Source of the DNA: CBDCVO01 sp965223085
GTDB lineage: Bacteria; Pseudomonadota; Gammaproteobacteria; Ga0077536
Assembly: GCA_965223085.1 (NCBI GenBank)
Contig: OZ244981.1
Location: 186,001-250,000 of the forward strand
DNA: 64,000 bases
Direction: 5' to 3'
Shown here: in pieces, positions 16,255 through 25,458 of the stretch
Position numbering within the stretch: position 1 is the stretch's first letter
How the letters are laid out: each line of letters begins with the position of its first letter
Translations under genes and position numbers: made by a program
The notes under the pieces: generated by a model
Seen by the model: the letters and a program-made list of their open reading frames with translations, nothing else
Told to the model about the DNA's origin: nothing
The model's database searches: none

Positions 16255-17037
16255 ATGGAACACCCACGGAACACATTGAAGCGAGCGCTAGCGAGCGGTG
16301 ACCCGCAGTTTGGTCTGTGGCTAGGTTTACCTGACAATAGCGCCGCGGAAATCATTGCCGGCGCGGGCTTCGATTGGTTGCTCATCGACCACGAGCACGC
16401 ACCGTTCGAGCTCGCGACGATACTGAGCCATCTGCAAGCGCTTGCGCCTTATGATGTCGCTCCGGTCGTAAGGCCGGTTACGGATGATATCGCACTGATA
16501 AAAAAGCTCTTGGACATCGGCGCACAGAATTTGCTGGTGCCGATGGTAGACACGGCGGAACAAGCCGCCGCAGCGGCGCGCGCTGTGCGTTATCCGCCGC
16601 AAGGTCGACGCGGGCTTGGCACCTCCCTCGCGCGCGCGGCGCGCTGGAATCAGATCCCGGACTATACCGCCACCGCCAACGACGAGATCTGCCTTATCGT
16701 GCAAGTCGAAACGGCCCTAGCCATGAAAAACTTAGCGGCGATTTTGGCGGTTGATGGTGTCGACGCCGTGTTTATTGGCCCGGCGGATCTCGCCGCGTCG
16801 ATGGGATACCTGGGAGAACCGGGGCACCCCGACGTCGTTGAATCCATCTCCTCCGCACTGCAGACAATCAGAGCGGCGGGAAAACACGCCGGCGTGCTGT
16901 GCTTAGAGACGCGTTTGGTGAAAACCTATATCGCTCAGGGTGCAAATTTTGTCGGTGTCGGTGTGGACACCTTGATCCTAGCGCAGGGTGCGCAACAGCT
17001 CGCCGCATGTTTCAAAGGCGAGAAAGCAATAGAATAA
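16255..17037 (+). CDS. hpaI: 4-hydroxy-2-oxoheptanedioate aldolase
   Basis: 260-residue class II pyruvate aldolase that splits 4-hydroxy-2-oxoheptanedioate into pyruvate and succinate semialdehyde, the last step of the pathway. His48, Arg73, Glu152 and Asp178 align with His45, Arg70, Glu149 and Asp175 of E. coli HpaI with a constant offset of three, so the base, substrate and metal sites are all kept. Segments LLIDHEHAPF and FIGPADLAASMGY are diagnostic. It follows hpaH by 20 nt and is the last recognised hpa gene; a P450 follows after 67 nt. Confidence 0.95.
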   Translation: MEHPRNTLKRALASGDPQFGLWLGLPDNSAAEIIAGAGFDWLLIDHEHAPFELATILSHLQALAPYDVAPVVRPVTDDIALIKKLLDIGAQNLLVPMVDTAEQAAAAARAVRYPPQGRRGLGTSLARAARWNQIPDYTATANDEICLIVQVETALAMKNLAAILAVDGVDAVFIGPADLAASMGYLGEPGHPDVVESISSALQTIRAAGKHAGVLCLETRLVKTYIAQGANFVGVGVDTLILAQGAQQLAACFKGEKAIE

Positions 17038-17104
17038 GCAGATCCGCGCACGGCCATCGCCGGCCACGGGTTTATGTTAGCGCGCGAGTGAGAGGGTCAT
17101 ACCA

Positions 17105-18409
17105 ATGAGCACAGCTGACCAGAACGCTTATCACAAGATCCGGGCACGCGCGGCAAAGCCGCCGAGCGGCTGTCCAATAAACCATGATTTTACCCCCTTT
17201 GATCACGGCTATTTACGCAACCCCTACCCACCGCTCGAGCGGCTCAGCGAGGAACAGCCGACATTCTATGCCGAACAATTAGGCTACTTAGTGATCACGC
17301 GCATGGATCACATCTTGGAAGTGTTCAAACAACCGGAGATATTTTCATCGGAAAATGTACAAGATCCGGTTTTCCCCGTATGCAAACGTGCATCTGCCGT
17401 ATTGTCCGCCGCCGACTACAACCCCGTGGCGGTAATGTCCAACCGACAACAACCTGATCACACCCGTATCCGCAAATACACGCGTGAAGGTTTTTCCCCG
17501 CGCCGCCTGAAAATTCTCGAACCGTATATCCGTGATAAGAGCAATGATTTGATCGATCGCATGTTGGCCGCAGGCAGCCCCGCAGAATTCGTCAGCGCCT
17601 TCGCACACCCGCTGCCAGGCCATATCATTTTCCGTTTCATCGGCTTCCCCCTGGGCGACGATGAGCAACTCACTTATTGGACCTCCAACCGCTTGGCTTT
17701 TACCTGGGGCAAGCCCTCGGACGACGAACAAGTCGAAATAGCCGAAAACATGTTGCGTTACTGGCGCTATTGCCGCGACTTTGTTGCGCAACGTAAGGCG
17801 CAGCCTGCCGACGATCTAACCTCGGAGTTACTCGCTGCTCACGCTGAGAACCCCGATGACTTAAGTTATCGCGAAGTCGAATCGGTGATCTATGGCCTGT
17901 CGTTCGCGGGGCACGAGATCGTGAGTAATTTTCTCGCCAACACGTTATTAAACGTGCTGCCAAAGCCGGATCAGTGGGGCACGCTGCGCGATGATCCAAC
18001 GCTGATCCCCAACGCGCTCGAAGAAGTTCTGCGCTGCGACTCGCCCCAGATCAGTTGGCGCCGGGTGGCGACGGCCGATACACGTGTGGGTGACATCGAC
18101 ATCCCGGCAGGTACGCAGATTTTTCTTAGCCTCGGCGCGGCGAATCATGAAAGAGATATTTTCCCCAAGCCCTCGAGCTTCGATATTTACCGCGATAATG
18201 CTGGTAAGCATATTTCTTTTGGCCACGGAATTCATTTTTGCCTCGGCGCACGGCTCGCGCGCCTGGAAGGACGGATTGCTATAGAGACTCTGACGAAACG
18301 CTTGCCGAGCCTACGCTTGGTCCCGGATCAAAACTTGCACTGGTCGCCCAACATCACGTTTCGCGGCCCGGCAAAACTCGCAGTGGAATGGGATACTGCG
18401 ACAGCTTAA
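17105..18409 (+). CDS. Cytochrome P450 with non-canonical I-helix
   Basis: 434-residue soluble bacterial P450. The heme-thiolate Cys379 lies in ISFGHGIHFCLGARLAR, and the ExxR motif in LEEVLR (residues 306-310). The I-helix reads FAGHEIVSNF (267-276): the usual acid is present as Glu271, but the following Thr that helps oxygen activation is replaced by Ile. Such changes are known in P450s that use other oxygen or substrate-assisted proton routes; here the effect is unknown. It lies 67 nt after hpaI on the same strand, preceded by GAGAGGG-like sequence, and may be co-transcribed. Its stop overlaps the convergent gene at 18406 by four bases. Confidence 0.92.
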   Translation: MSTADQNAYHKIRARAAKPPSGCPINHDFTPFDHGYLRNPYPPLERLSEEQPTFYAEQLGYLVITRMDHILEVFKQPEIFSSENVQDPVFPVCKRASAVLSAADYNPVAVMSNRQQPDHTRIRKYTREGFSPRRLKILEPYIRDKSNDLIDRMLAAGSPAEFVSAFAHPLPGHIIFRFIGFPLGDDEQLTYWTSNRLAFTWGKPSDDEQVEIAENMLRYWRYCRDFVAQRKAQPADDLTSELLAAHAENPDDLSYREVESVIYGLSFAGHEIVSNFLANTLLNVLPKPDQWGTLRDDPTLIPNALEEVLRCDSPQISWRRVATADTRVGDIDIPAGTQIFLSLGAANHERDIFPKPSSFDIYRDNAGKHISFGHGIHFCLGARLARLEGRIAIETLTKRLPSLRLVPDQNLHWSPNITFRGPAKLAVEWDTATA

Positions 18410-19161
18410 GCGGCTTTTGCGGCGCCGCTACTTTTCTCGCTCAAACCAACCTCCAGCGCTTCGAACCAATCGAGAAAACGCCCGACATCGTCACCGCGAA
18501 ACATGCGCCCATGCTGGGGTGCCATAATCTCGATATCTAGCGCACGTACGCGTGCAATCCAATCGTTCTTGGCGAGATTCGACGGCATCCAGCGTTTATG
18601 GAATAGCTCCATTTTCTGAACGTGGGCAGCAAAATCATCGACGAACAAAGGACTGCCGTCAGGTTCTAAGGCGGCCCCGACATCTCCTGTCATCAAGATT
18701 TTGGCGACCGGATCGTAGACATGAAAATTTCCCGAGGAATGAAGGTAATGGGCCGGGACGAACTGCAATCTCACCGACGGCAGTGCGAGCTCCATGCCCT
18801 CATCAGGAATGCCGACGTACTCGATATTTTGACAACCAAAATGTCGCAGAAAACCTTCCCACAACCACGGTGCGTAGAGCTTCGCGTGCGGTATAGTTTT
18901 GTCCCACAGCCCCAACGAAGAAATAATGTCAGGGTCTTGATGCGAGGCGAACAAATATTTGAGTTCCGCGAAATCGCAGCAACTGGCTACGGCTGGCAAC
19001 ATAGCCGCAAATGTCTCTATACCGCCCGGATCGAGCAACACGTTCGCACCCCGGTCGCAAATCAGATACTGATTCGTATCGATAATTCGATCGAGCTTGT
19101 TGGGATCGCGGCCAAACGAGTACCAAGTATGTTGACCTCGATAAACTTCGGTGCGCTGCAC
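18406..19161 (-). CDS. Diiron beta-lactamase-fold oxygen-binding protein (ODP/FprA-like)
   Basis: 251 residues from the GTG at 19161, chosen because AGGAG lies just upstream; a longer frame exists but overlaps the preceding gene. The probable diiron ligands follow the flavodiiron (FprA) pattern: His74, Asp76 and Asp78 in ASHQDPD, His138 in PAHYLHSSGN, Asp160 in LMTGDVGA and His217 in MAPQHGRM. There is no flavodoxin domain, as in the oxygen-binding ODP sensors known to work with chemotaxis proteins. The gene follows the chemoreceptor-like gene at 19190 by 28 nt on the same strand, which supports an oxygen-sensing role. A hydrolase of the same fold is the alternative. Confidence 0.85.
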   Translation of the reverse strand: MQRTEVYRGQHTWYSFGRDPNKLDRIIDTNQYLICDRGANVLLDPGGIETFAAMLPAVASCCDFAELKYLFASHQDPDIISSLGLWDKTIPHAKLYAPWLWEGFLRHFGCQNIEYVGIPDEGMELALPSVRLQFVPAHYLHSSGNFHVYDPVAKILMTGDVGAALEPDGSPLFVDDFAAHVQKMELFHKRWMPSNLAKNDWIARVRALDIEIMAPQHGRMFRGDDVGRFLDWFEALEVGLSEKSSGAAKAA

Positions 19162-19189
19162 TAGGTTTCTCCTGTTTCTATTGTTCTGT

Positions 19190-19795
19190 TCACTGAATGC
19201 CGCGTAGCAAGGCAGCACATTTCGTGACGACATCGCGAACATGCTGCGCGGCTTGTTCTACGGTATCGGCGACGCTTTCGAGACTTGCTTGATAATTGCC
19301 TGCGACTGTCGCCTCTACCCGCGAACACGAAGCTACCATCGTGGCCGCACGCGCGTGGTCACTAATTGTGCTAAGCAATTCGATCAGTTGTGAGAGATTT
19401 TCCAAGGTGGTCTCGCGTGCAACGGAGTGCTGCTTTTGCAGCTCGTGCGCGACGTCGCTCAGATAAGGGGAGGGGGCCTCAATATCTGCCATGCCCCGCT
19501 CCATGCGCGTCACGCAATCGACGAACCGCTCCGCGGCGACCATATCGCGCACCGTGCGGCGAGCGTCTAGATTGACACGATCAACAAGTTCGGCCGTCTC
19601 ACGGCCCATCGCATCGATAGAATCTGTAATCGGCACAAAACCAGCAGCCCGGTTACCCACACGGGCAGCGACCGCTTTCGCATTGCTGGCGGCCAGCGAG
19701 ATATCGTTCGCTACTTGGCGCACGCCATTGAGTTCGGTCAGTACTGTCGCCGTACGGGAAAAAAAATCGTCGTGATTTCGCGAAGACCGTGTCAT
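19190..19795 (-). CDS. Soluble chemoreceptor-like helical protein, partner of ODP
   Basis: 201-residue, almost wholly alpha-helical protein without membrane segment or sensor domain. Its heptad-rich sequence (VANDISLAASNAKAVAARVG, ETAELVDRVN, YQASLESVADTVEQAAQHVR) resembles a shortened methyl-accepting chemotaxis signalling domain, but the highly conserved CheA/CheW hairpin tip is replaced by ISLAASNAKAVAARVGNRAAG, so coupling to CheA is uncertain. The adjacent diiron ODP-like gene suggests the input. Start ATG at 19795. It may act as a signalling coiled coil outside classical chemotaxis. Confidence 0.7.
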   Translation of the reverse strand: MTRSSRNHDDFFSRTATVLTELNGVRQVANDISLAASNAKAVAARVGNRAAGFVPITDSIDAMGRETAELVDRVNLDARRTVRDMVAAERFVDCVTRMERGMADIEAPSPYLSDVAHELQKQHSVARETTLENLSQLIELLSTISDHARAATMVASCSRVEATVAGNYQASLESVADTVEQAAQHVRDVVTKCAALLRGIQ

Positions 19796-20002
19796 GCGGA
19801 ATAATGCATAGTCATAGACAACCTATATTGGCGGCACCAATCGCCACGACTGTAGGGTATTTCGATGTCGGCGCTGACGCTCGCTGTTGCCTTGACTTTG
19901 TGCCACCGCGAGTTTTACGGTGGCGCACTGAACCTGGATTACATCGAGCTGCTGCGAACGGCACAGGACACTAGTAGAAGCTTCGAGTAGAACTTCGCAA
20001 TC

Positions 20003-20716
20003 ATGCATCTCGGCGTATTAAAATGCGATGACGTACCAGACCCGTTAGCGAATGATTTCGCTGACTATCCGACGATGTTTGCGGAATTGCTGAAACCGAC
20101 CGGCAGCCCAATTCAATTCTCGACTTATGACGCGCATCGCCGCGTACTGCCGCAAAACCCCGGCGCGTGTGACGCTTATCTCGTTACCGGTTCGCGTTGC
20201 TCTGCTTTCGATGACCACGACTGGATAGCAGAACTCAGCACTTTTATTCGCTCAGTCTACGCCTGCCGCCGACCGGTCGTCGGCATTTGCTTTGGCCACC
20301 AACTCCTTGCCATCGCCCTGGGAGGCCGCGTGGCACCCGCGAGGACTGGTTGGGGCATCGGCCGACAAGAAACGACCATTACCGAGCAGGCAGCGTGGAT
20401 GATACCGCTGCGGCAAAGCTACGCCTTATTCGTACATCACCGCGATCAAGTTTGCGCCCTGCCAGCGCGCTCGACGCTTCATGCTGCTAACGAGCATTGC
20501 CCCATCTCGATGTTTTCGATCGACAATCTGCTGCTCGGCATACAAGGGCATCCGGAGTTCTCGGTTGCCTACGTCACCGCACTGCTCGATCTCTATGGCG
20601 AGCGCTTCGACGACGCTACGGCGCAAAAAGCGCGTGCAAGCTTCGCTTACCCGACCGATCACGATATTATCGCCTGCTGGATCGCGCGGTTTCTTAAGTT
20701 GGAACGAAACGCATGA
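20003..20716 (+). CDS. Class I glutamine amidotransferase
   Basis: 237-residue stand-alone GATase1 domain. The catalytic triad is visible: Cys96 in VVGICFGHQ, His183 and Glu185 in GIQGHPEFS. No synthase domain is attached, so the acceptor is unknown; similar proteins are annotated GMP synthase-like. It overlaps the next gene by four nt (ATGA at 20713-20716), giving translational coupling with the oxidoreductase small subunit, an unusual partnership. Confidence 0.88.
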   Translation: MHLGVLKCDDVPDPLANDFADYPTMFAELLKPTGSPIQFSTYDAHRRVLPQNPGACDAYLVTGSRCSAFDDHDWIAELSTFIRSVYACRRPVVGICFGHQLLAIALGGRVAPARTGWGIGRQETTITEQAAWMIPLRQSYALFVHHRDQVCALPARSTLHAANEHCPISMFSIDNLLLGIQGHPEFSVAYVTALLDLYGERFDDATAQKARASFAYPTDHDIIACWIARFLKLERNA

Positions 20717-21285
20717 GCGGCACTGCAAAATATGACCGTCGCGCCCTGATGCGCAACAGCGGACTAGGCGCCTTAGCGTTCACGGTTGGCACGCGGGTGC
20801 AATGGTTGACACCACGACAGGCCCATGCTCGCGACGTCGCGTTCAATCAACTCGATGCCGCAGACGCGGCGCTGCTCACGAGCTTCGGCGAGCACTTATT
20901 GCCCGGCGCCGCGAGCGCCGGGCTCACCCACTTCGTCGATCAACAACTCGGCGTCGACCCCCAAGACTGCCTGTTAATGTGCAAATACTTTCCGCACATC
21001 AACGCGCCTTATCGGGACTTCTACCGCGACGGCCTCACCGCCTTGCGCGACGCAGCACTAGCGTTGAATTCAGCAGGATTTGATGCACTTAGTGAGACGC
21101 AAAAAAATGCGCTCACGGACAGCTTGTGGGGCGCGAGCGTCGCCGCCTGGTCCGGCCCCCCGCCGCCGTTGTTTTATATGTCCGTGCGCAGCGACGCCGT
21201 CGACGTCGTCTACGGCACGGAGCAAGGTTTTGACACCCTCAAGGTGCCGTATATGCCCCACATTCGTCCACCGCGCGCATGGTAG
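20713..21285 (+). CDS. Tat-exported small subunit, gluconate 2-dehydrogenase subunit 3-like
   Basis: 190 residues. The N-terminus YDRRALMRNSGLGALAFTVG carries a twin-arginine signal (Arg-Arg followed by a hydrophobic stretch), and the body (LDAADAALLTSFGEHLLPGA) fits the family of small subunits that pair with GMC flavoproteins. The partner GMC gene starts inside its last codons (21279). The pair would be folded in the cytoplasm and carried to the periplasm by the Tat signal of this subunit. Confidence 0.8.
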   Translation: MSGTAKYDRRALMRNSGLGALAFTVGTRVQWLTPRQAHARDVAFNQLDAADAALLTSFGEHLLPGAASAGLTHFVDQQLGVDPQDCLLMCKYFPHINAPYRDFYRDGLTALRDAALALNSAGFDALSETQKNALTDSLWGASVAAWSGPPPPLFYMSVRSDAVDVVYGTEQGFDTLKVPYMPHIRPPRAW

Positions 21286-22850
21286 CCACCGACAAAGTCG
21301 ATGTCGTCGTCGTCGGCGCTGGCGCAGCCGGCAGCATTTTTGCCGCGGTACTTGCCGAAGCGGGGCGCAGTGTGAGCATCTTGGAGGGCGGCAAAGCCCG
21401 TTCCTTGAGTGACCTATACAGTTCTCAAATTTGGGCGCGGCGTCTGAAATGGGGCGCGACTACGGTTGAGGAAACCGGGCAACATCCCATCTGGTATAAC
21501 TTCAACGCCGGTCATGGATTCGGCGGGGCAGCCATGCATCATTACGGTGTGTGGCCGCGCTACCACGCCGAAGACATGCGCATGCGGTCCCTCTACGGCC
21601 GCGGCTTGGATTGGCCGTTTAGCTATGATGTGCTCCGCCCCTACTACGATATAGTGCAACGCGATGTCGGGATATCCGGGGACGCGGGGGCGGAAATTTG
21701 GCGCCCTCCCGGTGATCCTTACCCGCTTCCGCCAGTTTTGATCAATGACCACGGTCACACGCTCGCGAAAGGTTTCAAGGCCCGCGATCTTCACACGAGC
21801 CCGATCCCCATCGCGGTATTGTCGCGCCCTTACCACGGACGACCCGCGTGTATTTGGGATGGTTGGTGCGATGCCGGTTGCCCTACGGGGGCGCTGGCGA
21901 ACCCCCTGACGACATATTTGCCCCGCGCACGCGCTGCCGGTGCCGCACTACGCGCGGAAGCCCAGGTAACCCGCGTGTTAATGAGCGCGGACGGCAAGCG
22001 GGCAGTGGGCGTGGAATATGTCGATAGCCTCGGTGAGCGCCAGGTGCAGATGGCAGATGCCGTCGTGCTCGCTGCTTTCACGATCGAAAATCCGCGCATT
22101 CTACTCAACTCTACCACGACCTCGGCGCCAACAGGCGTGGCCAATTCTAGCGGCTTAGTCGGTCACTATTTGATGAGCCATGCTGCGGTCATGGTCTTCG
22201 GCATGTTTGCGCACGCCACACATTGCTATTTTGGCACTACCGGCGGTCAACTCCTGAATCAAGACGCGTTTGATAAAGAGTCCGATAAAGGTGCCTTCGG
22301 ATCACGCCAATGGGAAATTGCCCTAGCCACGAAGCCGAATGATTTGCTGGGCATCGCCATGAGTCGGCCAGAGATCTATGGCGCCGCGCTGCATCGCTTC
22401 ATGCACGAGGGCGCAGAACGCCTCGGCGCTATGGTCGGTGTGTGCGAAGATCAGCCCCGCCGCAGCAACCGGGTGGTGTTATCAACTCACAAGGATCGCC
22501 ATGGGATGCCACTGGCACGCACAGTTTATGAATATTCAGATGATGCGCTGCGCCTGTGGAAATACGCGAGCGCAGAAGGGATCGAGATCATGAAAGCTGC
22601 GGGTGCGGTTGACGCTTGGCATGGTCCGCTCGGTGGCCAACATATTATGGGCGGCACGATCATGGGCAACGACCCCACGCAATCCGTCGTTAACGCCCAC
22701 GCTCAAGCGCACGACGTCGGGAATCTCTTTATCGGTGGTGGTGGTGTTTTTCCCACCAGTTCTTGCGTCAACTCCACGTTCACACTGCACGCCACAGCCA
22801 TGATGTCGGCCCACTATTTGCGCGATCATTGGTCTGAGATAGCCTCTTAA
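21279..22850 (+). CDS. GMC-family FAD-dependent oxidoreductase
   Basis: 523-residue flavoprotein of the glucose-methanol-choline family, membrane-dehydrogenase branch. FAD-binding VVVGAGAAGSIFAAVLAEAG is at the N-terminus; the C-terminal part has GGQHIMGGTIMG with the likely catalytic His and GGGGVFPTSSCVNSTFT with the paired Asn. It lacks its own signal peptide and probably travels with the Tat-signal subunit encoded just upstream. The cytochrome c subunit common in gluconate and alcohol dehydrogenases of this type is not encoded here. Substrate is an alcohol or polyol of unknown identity. Confidence 0.88.
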   Translation: MVATDKVDVVVVGAGAAGSIFAAVLAEAGRSVSILEGGKARSLSDLYSSQIWARRLKWGATTVEETGQHPIWYNFNAGHGFGGAAMHHYGVWPRYHAEDMRMRSLYGRGLDWPFSYDVLRPYYDIVQRDVGISGDAGAEIWRPPGDPYPLPPVLINDHGHTLAKGFKARDLHTSPIPIAVLSRPYHGRPACIWDGWCDAGCPTGALANPLTTYLPRARAAGAALRAEAQVTRVLMSADGKRAVGVEYVDSLGERQVQMADAVVLAAFTIENPRILLNSTTTSAPTGVANSSGLVGHYLMSHAAVMVFGMFAHATHCYFGTTGGQLLNQDAFDKESDKGAFGSRQWEIALATKPNDLLGIAMSRPEIYGAALHRFMHEGAERLGAMVGVCEDQPRRSNRVVLSTHKDRHGMPLARTVYEYSDDALRLWKYASAEGIEIMKAAGAVDAWHGPLGGQHIMGGTIMGNDPTQSVVNAHAQAHDVGNLFIGGGGVFPTSSCVNSTFTLHATAMMSAHYLRDHWSEIAS

Positions 22851-22858
22851 TACCGTGC

Positions 22859-23170
22859 CTAGTCCGCGAACGCCTTCTCGACCGCCGCCCGTACCGCGTC
22901 GTGCGCATCACTCGCCAGGAAGCTGCCGTGCGCTGAGAGCAAGCTGTCGAAGCGCCATTCGAGCAGGCGATCGAAGTCTGAGCGCAACGAGCCGCCTGCC
23001 GGTGTCAACCGCATCGGGTTGATCAGCGTCAGCTCGCGCTGATGGCGAACGATGACCATGTTGCGGCTGATGCGCATGATGGGGTTCATGCGAATACTGC
23101 CGCGTACCATGAAGATATCCGCTGCGATCTCTGCGGCGGGATCGTGCGGATAGGCCGGCGGATAGCTCAT
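22859..23170 (-). pseudogene. Internally deleted DUF4336-like protein gene
   Basis: 103-residue frame. Residues 1-55 (MSYPPAYPHDPAAEIAADIF, then RISRNMVIVRHQRELTLINPMRL) look like the N-terminus, and residues from TPAGGSLRSDFDRLLEWRF to AVRAAVEKAFAD like the C-terminus, of a beta-lactamase-fold-related family about 240 aa long. The middle part with the metal-site region is missing, in frame. From memory of the family, the joint lies between NPMRL and TPAGG. It could still be translated but should be inactive. Confidence 0.55.
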
Positions 23171-23392
23171 TCGGTCTCTCCCTATTGGCGAATAGAGTAT
23201 AAACCGCCGTTTCGGTGGCTCGCGGCAATCAGTCGCTGTTTATCTATGGCGGCACCCACGGGCGGCGGGCCGTGCCGGGTCACCCATCGGTGCCCAGCTT
23301 GGCGTCACGACCCCCGCATCCGCCCCGGCAACGGACTCACCGATCCACTTCTCCCTGCGCTTGTCCGGACTGGTGCCGTTGGGTGTCGCCGA

Positions 23393-24265
23393 TTAACTGC
23401 TACGTATCAACTGGTTCGCAAAACCACTGAGCCAAGCTTCGACTTTGGCTGGGTTCGCGACGTCTTTCATACCAAAACCAATCAATAAGCGATCCGCGCC
23501 CGCTGCCGCCATGGCTGCAACCAGCGCGCTGTCCGGTTTGCCGAGCACAGCGGTAATTTCGATCTCCTTCGCGTCACGGCCGATGCGCGCGCATTCGTCT
23601 GTCATTACCTTGACGATGTCGCTAAGTTGTTCTGGTGAAAAAACGCCAGGGAAGAAACCATCGCCTAAACGGGCCGCGCGCTTGGCCGCCGCCTCGCTGT
23701 GACCGCCGACGACGATGGGGACGCCCTTATCGTTGCACGGTTTCGGGTAGGATGCGACCTCTCCCCAGCCGAAATATTCGCCGTCGAAAGCTTCCATGGT
23801 ACCTTTCCACAGGGCGCGCATCGCGCGTACCGTCTCGTCCGTGCGCGGCCCGCGTTCCGAGAATGGGATACCGAGGGCGTCAAATTCTTCTTCCAACCAC
23901 CCGACGCCAATGCCCAACAGCAGGCGACCTCCGCACAAACGATCCAAAGTCGCGGCCTGCTTCGCGATATAAAAAGGATGGCGTTGGGGCAGAATCACCA
24001 CGCCAGTGCCAAGTTTAATCGTCTTCGTTAACGCGGCCGCGTAAGCCAGCGGCAACAAAGGATCCGGTAGGGGCGTTTTTTTGGACAACGGCATTTTACC
24101 GCTGGGATCGTAAGGATAGGTTGCTTCATAACCGACCGGGATAACGACATGTTCAACGGTCCACACGGATTCGAAACCATGTTGTTCCGCGGTGGTGACT
24201 AAATGCGCAAAAGCCTCGCCTTCGGCAAATGGCCCGATATTGGCGTAGAAGATCCCGTATTGCAT
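23393..24265 (-). CDS. LLM-class flavin-dependent oxidoreductase
   Basis: 290-residue TIM-barrel enzyme of the luciferase-like monooxygenase superfamily, F420/FMN type (TIGR03619-like). Features: SVWTVEHVVIP, GTGVVILPQRHPFYIAKQAATLD, LLGIGVGWLEEEFDALGIPF, PIVVGGHSEAAAKRAARLGD. Start ATG 24265 with AGAGGT upstream. A paralogue at 48253 shares the same build. Cofactor (FMN or F420) and substrate cannot be told; proteobacteria often lack F420, so FMN is plausible. Confidence 0.88.
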   Translation of the reverse strand: MQYGIFYANIGPFAEGEAFAHLVTTAEQHGFESVWTVEHVVIPVGYEATYPYDPSGKMPLSKKTPLPDPLLPLAYAAALTKTIKLGTGVVILPQRHPFYIAKQAATLDRLCGGRLLLGIGVGWLEEEFDALGIPFSERGPRTDETVRAMRALWKGTMEAFDGEYFGWGEVASYPKPCNDKGVPIVVGGHSEAAAKRAARLGDGFFPGVFSPEQLSDIVKVMTDECARIGRDAKEIEITAVLGKPDSALVAAMAAAGADRLLIGFGMKDVANPAKVEAWLSGFANQLIRSS

Positions 24266-24590
24266 GAAACATACCTCTGGTCCATGGGGGTAAATTGAGG
24301 GTAACGCATTACTTTGACCGTTTCATTGCGTGATCTTCGACACGGCGCAATGGCTGATCCTGCCGCTGAAGACTTCCGACACCGGCGTTTGGCGCGGCGT
24401 CAGGCCAAGCAATGCGCATGACGCTTAGTTCGCAAGGAAGGATAAGCGGACATTCCGCTTTTTTTCGCGCCTTTCGTAATTTCATAGGAAATGTGGAATG
24501 CGCCCTTTATCCCCCGCCCGTTGTTGCTCCCGCCTGGTTGGTGGGCGCCAACATAACGCGGCATTCTCGTCGGCCATGTCACATTCGGGC
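24266..24590. other. Non-coding stretch before the EAL remnant
   Basis: No gene, repeat or RNA recognised. Base composition shifts here from GC-rich to more AT-rich toward the EAL remnant. Confidence 0.4.
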
Positions 24591-25336
24591 CGGGTCGTTC
24601 GCATCAATAAAGCCTTAGAGGAGAATAAATTTGTCTTTACGCTCAAATAATACGGCCGCTATCTGGTCGGGGAAATACGAGTTACGAACTGCTACTCCGG
24701 TTAACAGATGGCGATGAAATCATTGCCCCCAGCATTTTTTTAGCTGCAACGGAACGATACAACTTAATGCCAAAGCTCAATCGTTGGGTCGTACACTCTG
24801 CTTTTCAGCATTTCAAGGAAAATCCTGATTTTCTTGCAGTCAATTTCCGTTCAATGAATCTATCGGGTCAGTCCGTGGTCGAACCCGAATTCTTGGATTA
24901 CATGATTACCCAATTCGGTGAATTCGATATTGATCCATCGAAAATTTGTTTTGAATTAACTGAAACAGCCGCCATATCCAACTTGGGTAGGGCTATTAAG
25001 CTCATTTCCACACTGAAGGGTTTCGGTTGCTCGTTTTCTTTAGACGATTTCGGCAGCGGTTTTTCGTCTTTTGCATATTTGAAAAACTTACCGGTCGATT
25101 ATCTAAAAATAGACGGTCTATTTGTGCGCGACATATTAGAAGATCCGGTCGATTTAGCGATGGTGAAATGCATCAAAGAGATCAGCCAACTGACGGGCAT
25201 GAAAACTATCGCCGAGTTCGTGGAAAACGAAGAAATCAGAGACGCGCTCAAAAGCATGGGGATTGACGATGTCCAAGGGTATGGAGTCGGCAGACCCGCA
25301 CTCTCAACGCGGCTCTTGCACGATCGCGTAGCCTAG
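24591..25336 (+). pseudogene. EAL-domain (c-di-GMP phosphodiesterase) pseudogene
   Basis: Remains of a GGDEF-EAL type protein. One frame reads RVVRINKALEENKF from 24591 to a stop at 24648; the next part continues one frame away as LYAQIIRPLSGRGNTSYELL and runs to 25336. A single-base loss near 24633 explains the break. The EAL motif is ELLLR and the later DDFGSGFSSFAYLK and YLKIDGLFV segments are kept, so the decay is recent. Everything upstream of the linker is gone. A fragment of 189 aa could start at ATG 24767 but would lack the EAL glutamate. The stretch is AT-richer than its surroundings. Confidence 0.8.
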
Positions 25337-25458
25337 TAAAACGATTGTAAGCTGGCATTGGGCCAGCTAAACACGGAACCGGCCACCAGCGACGACTAAG
25401 AGAACCGGCAGCAGCGGCGCAGTACCGAGATAGATACGAATGCTCATACTGGCCGTAG

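Noticed and set aside
19796..20002. FliA promoter upstream of the second chemoreceptor-like gene
   Set aside because: No TAAA-N15-GCCGATAA-like sequence was found on the minus strand in this gap.
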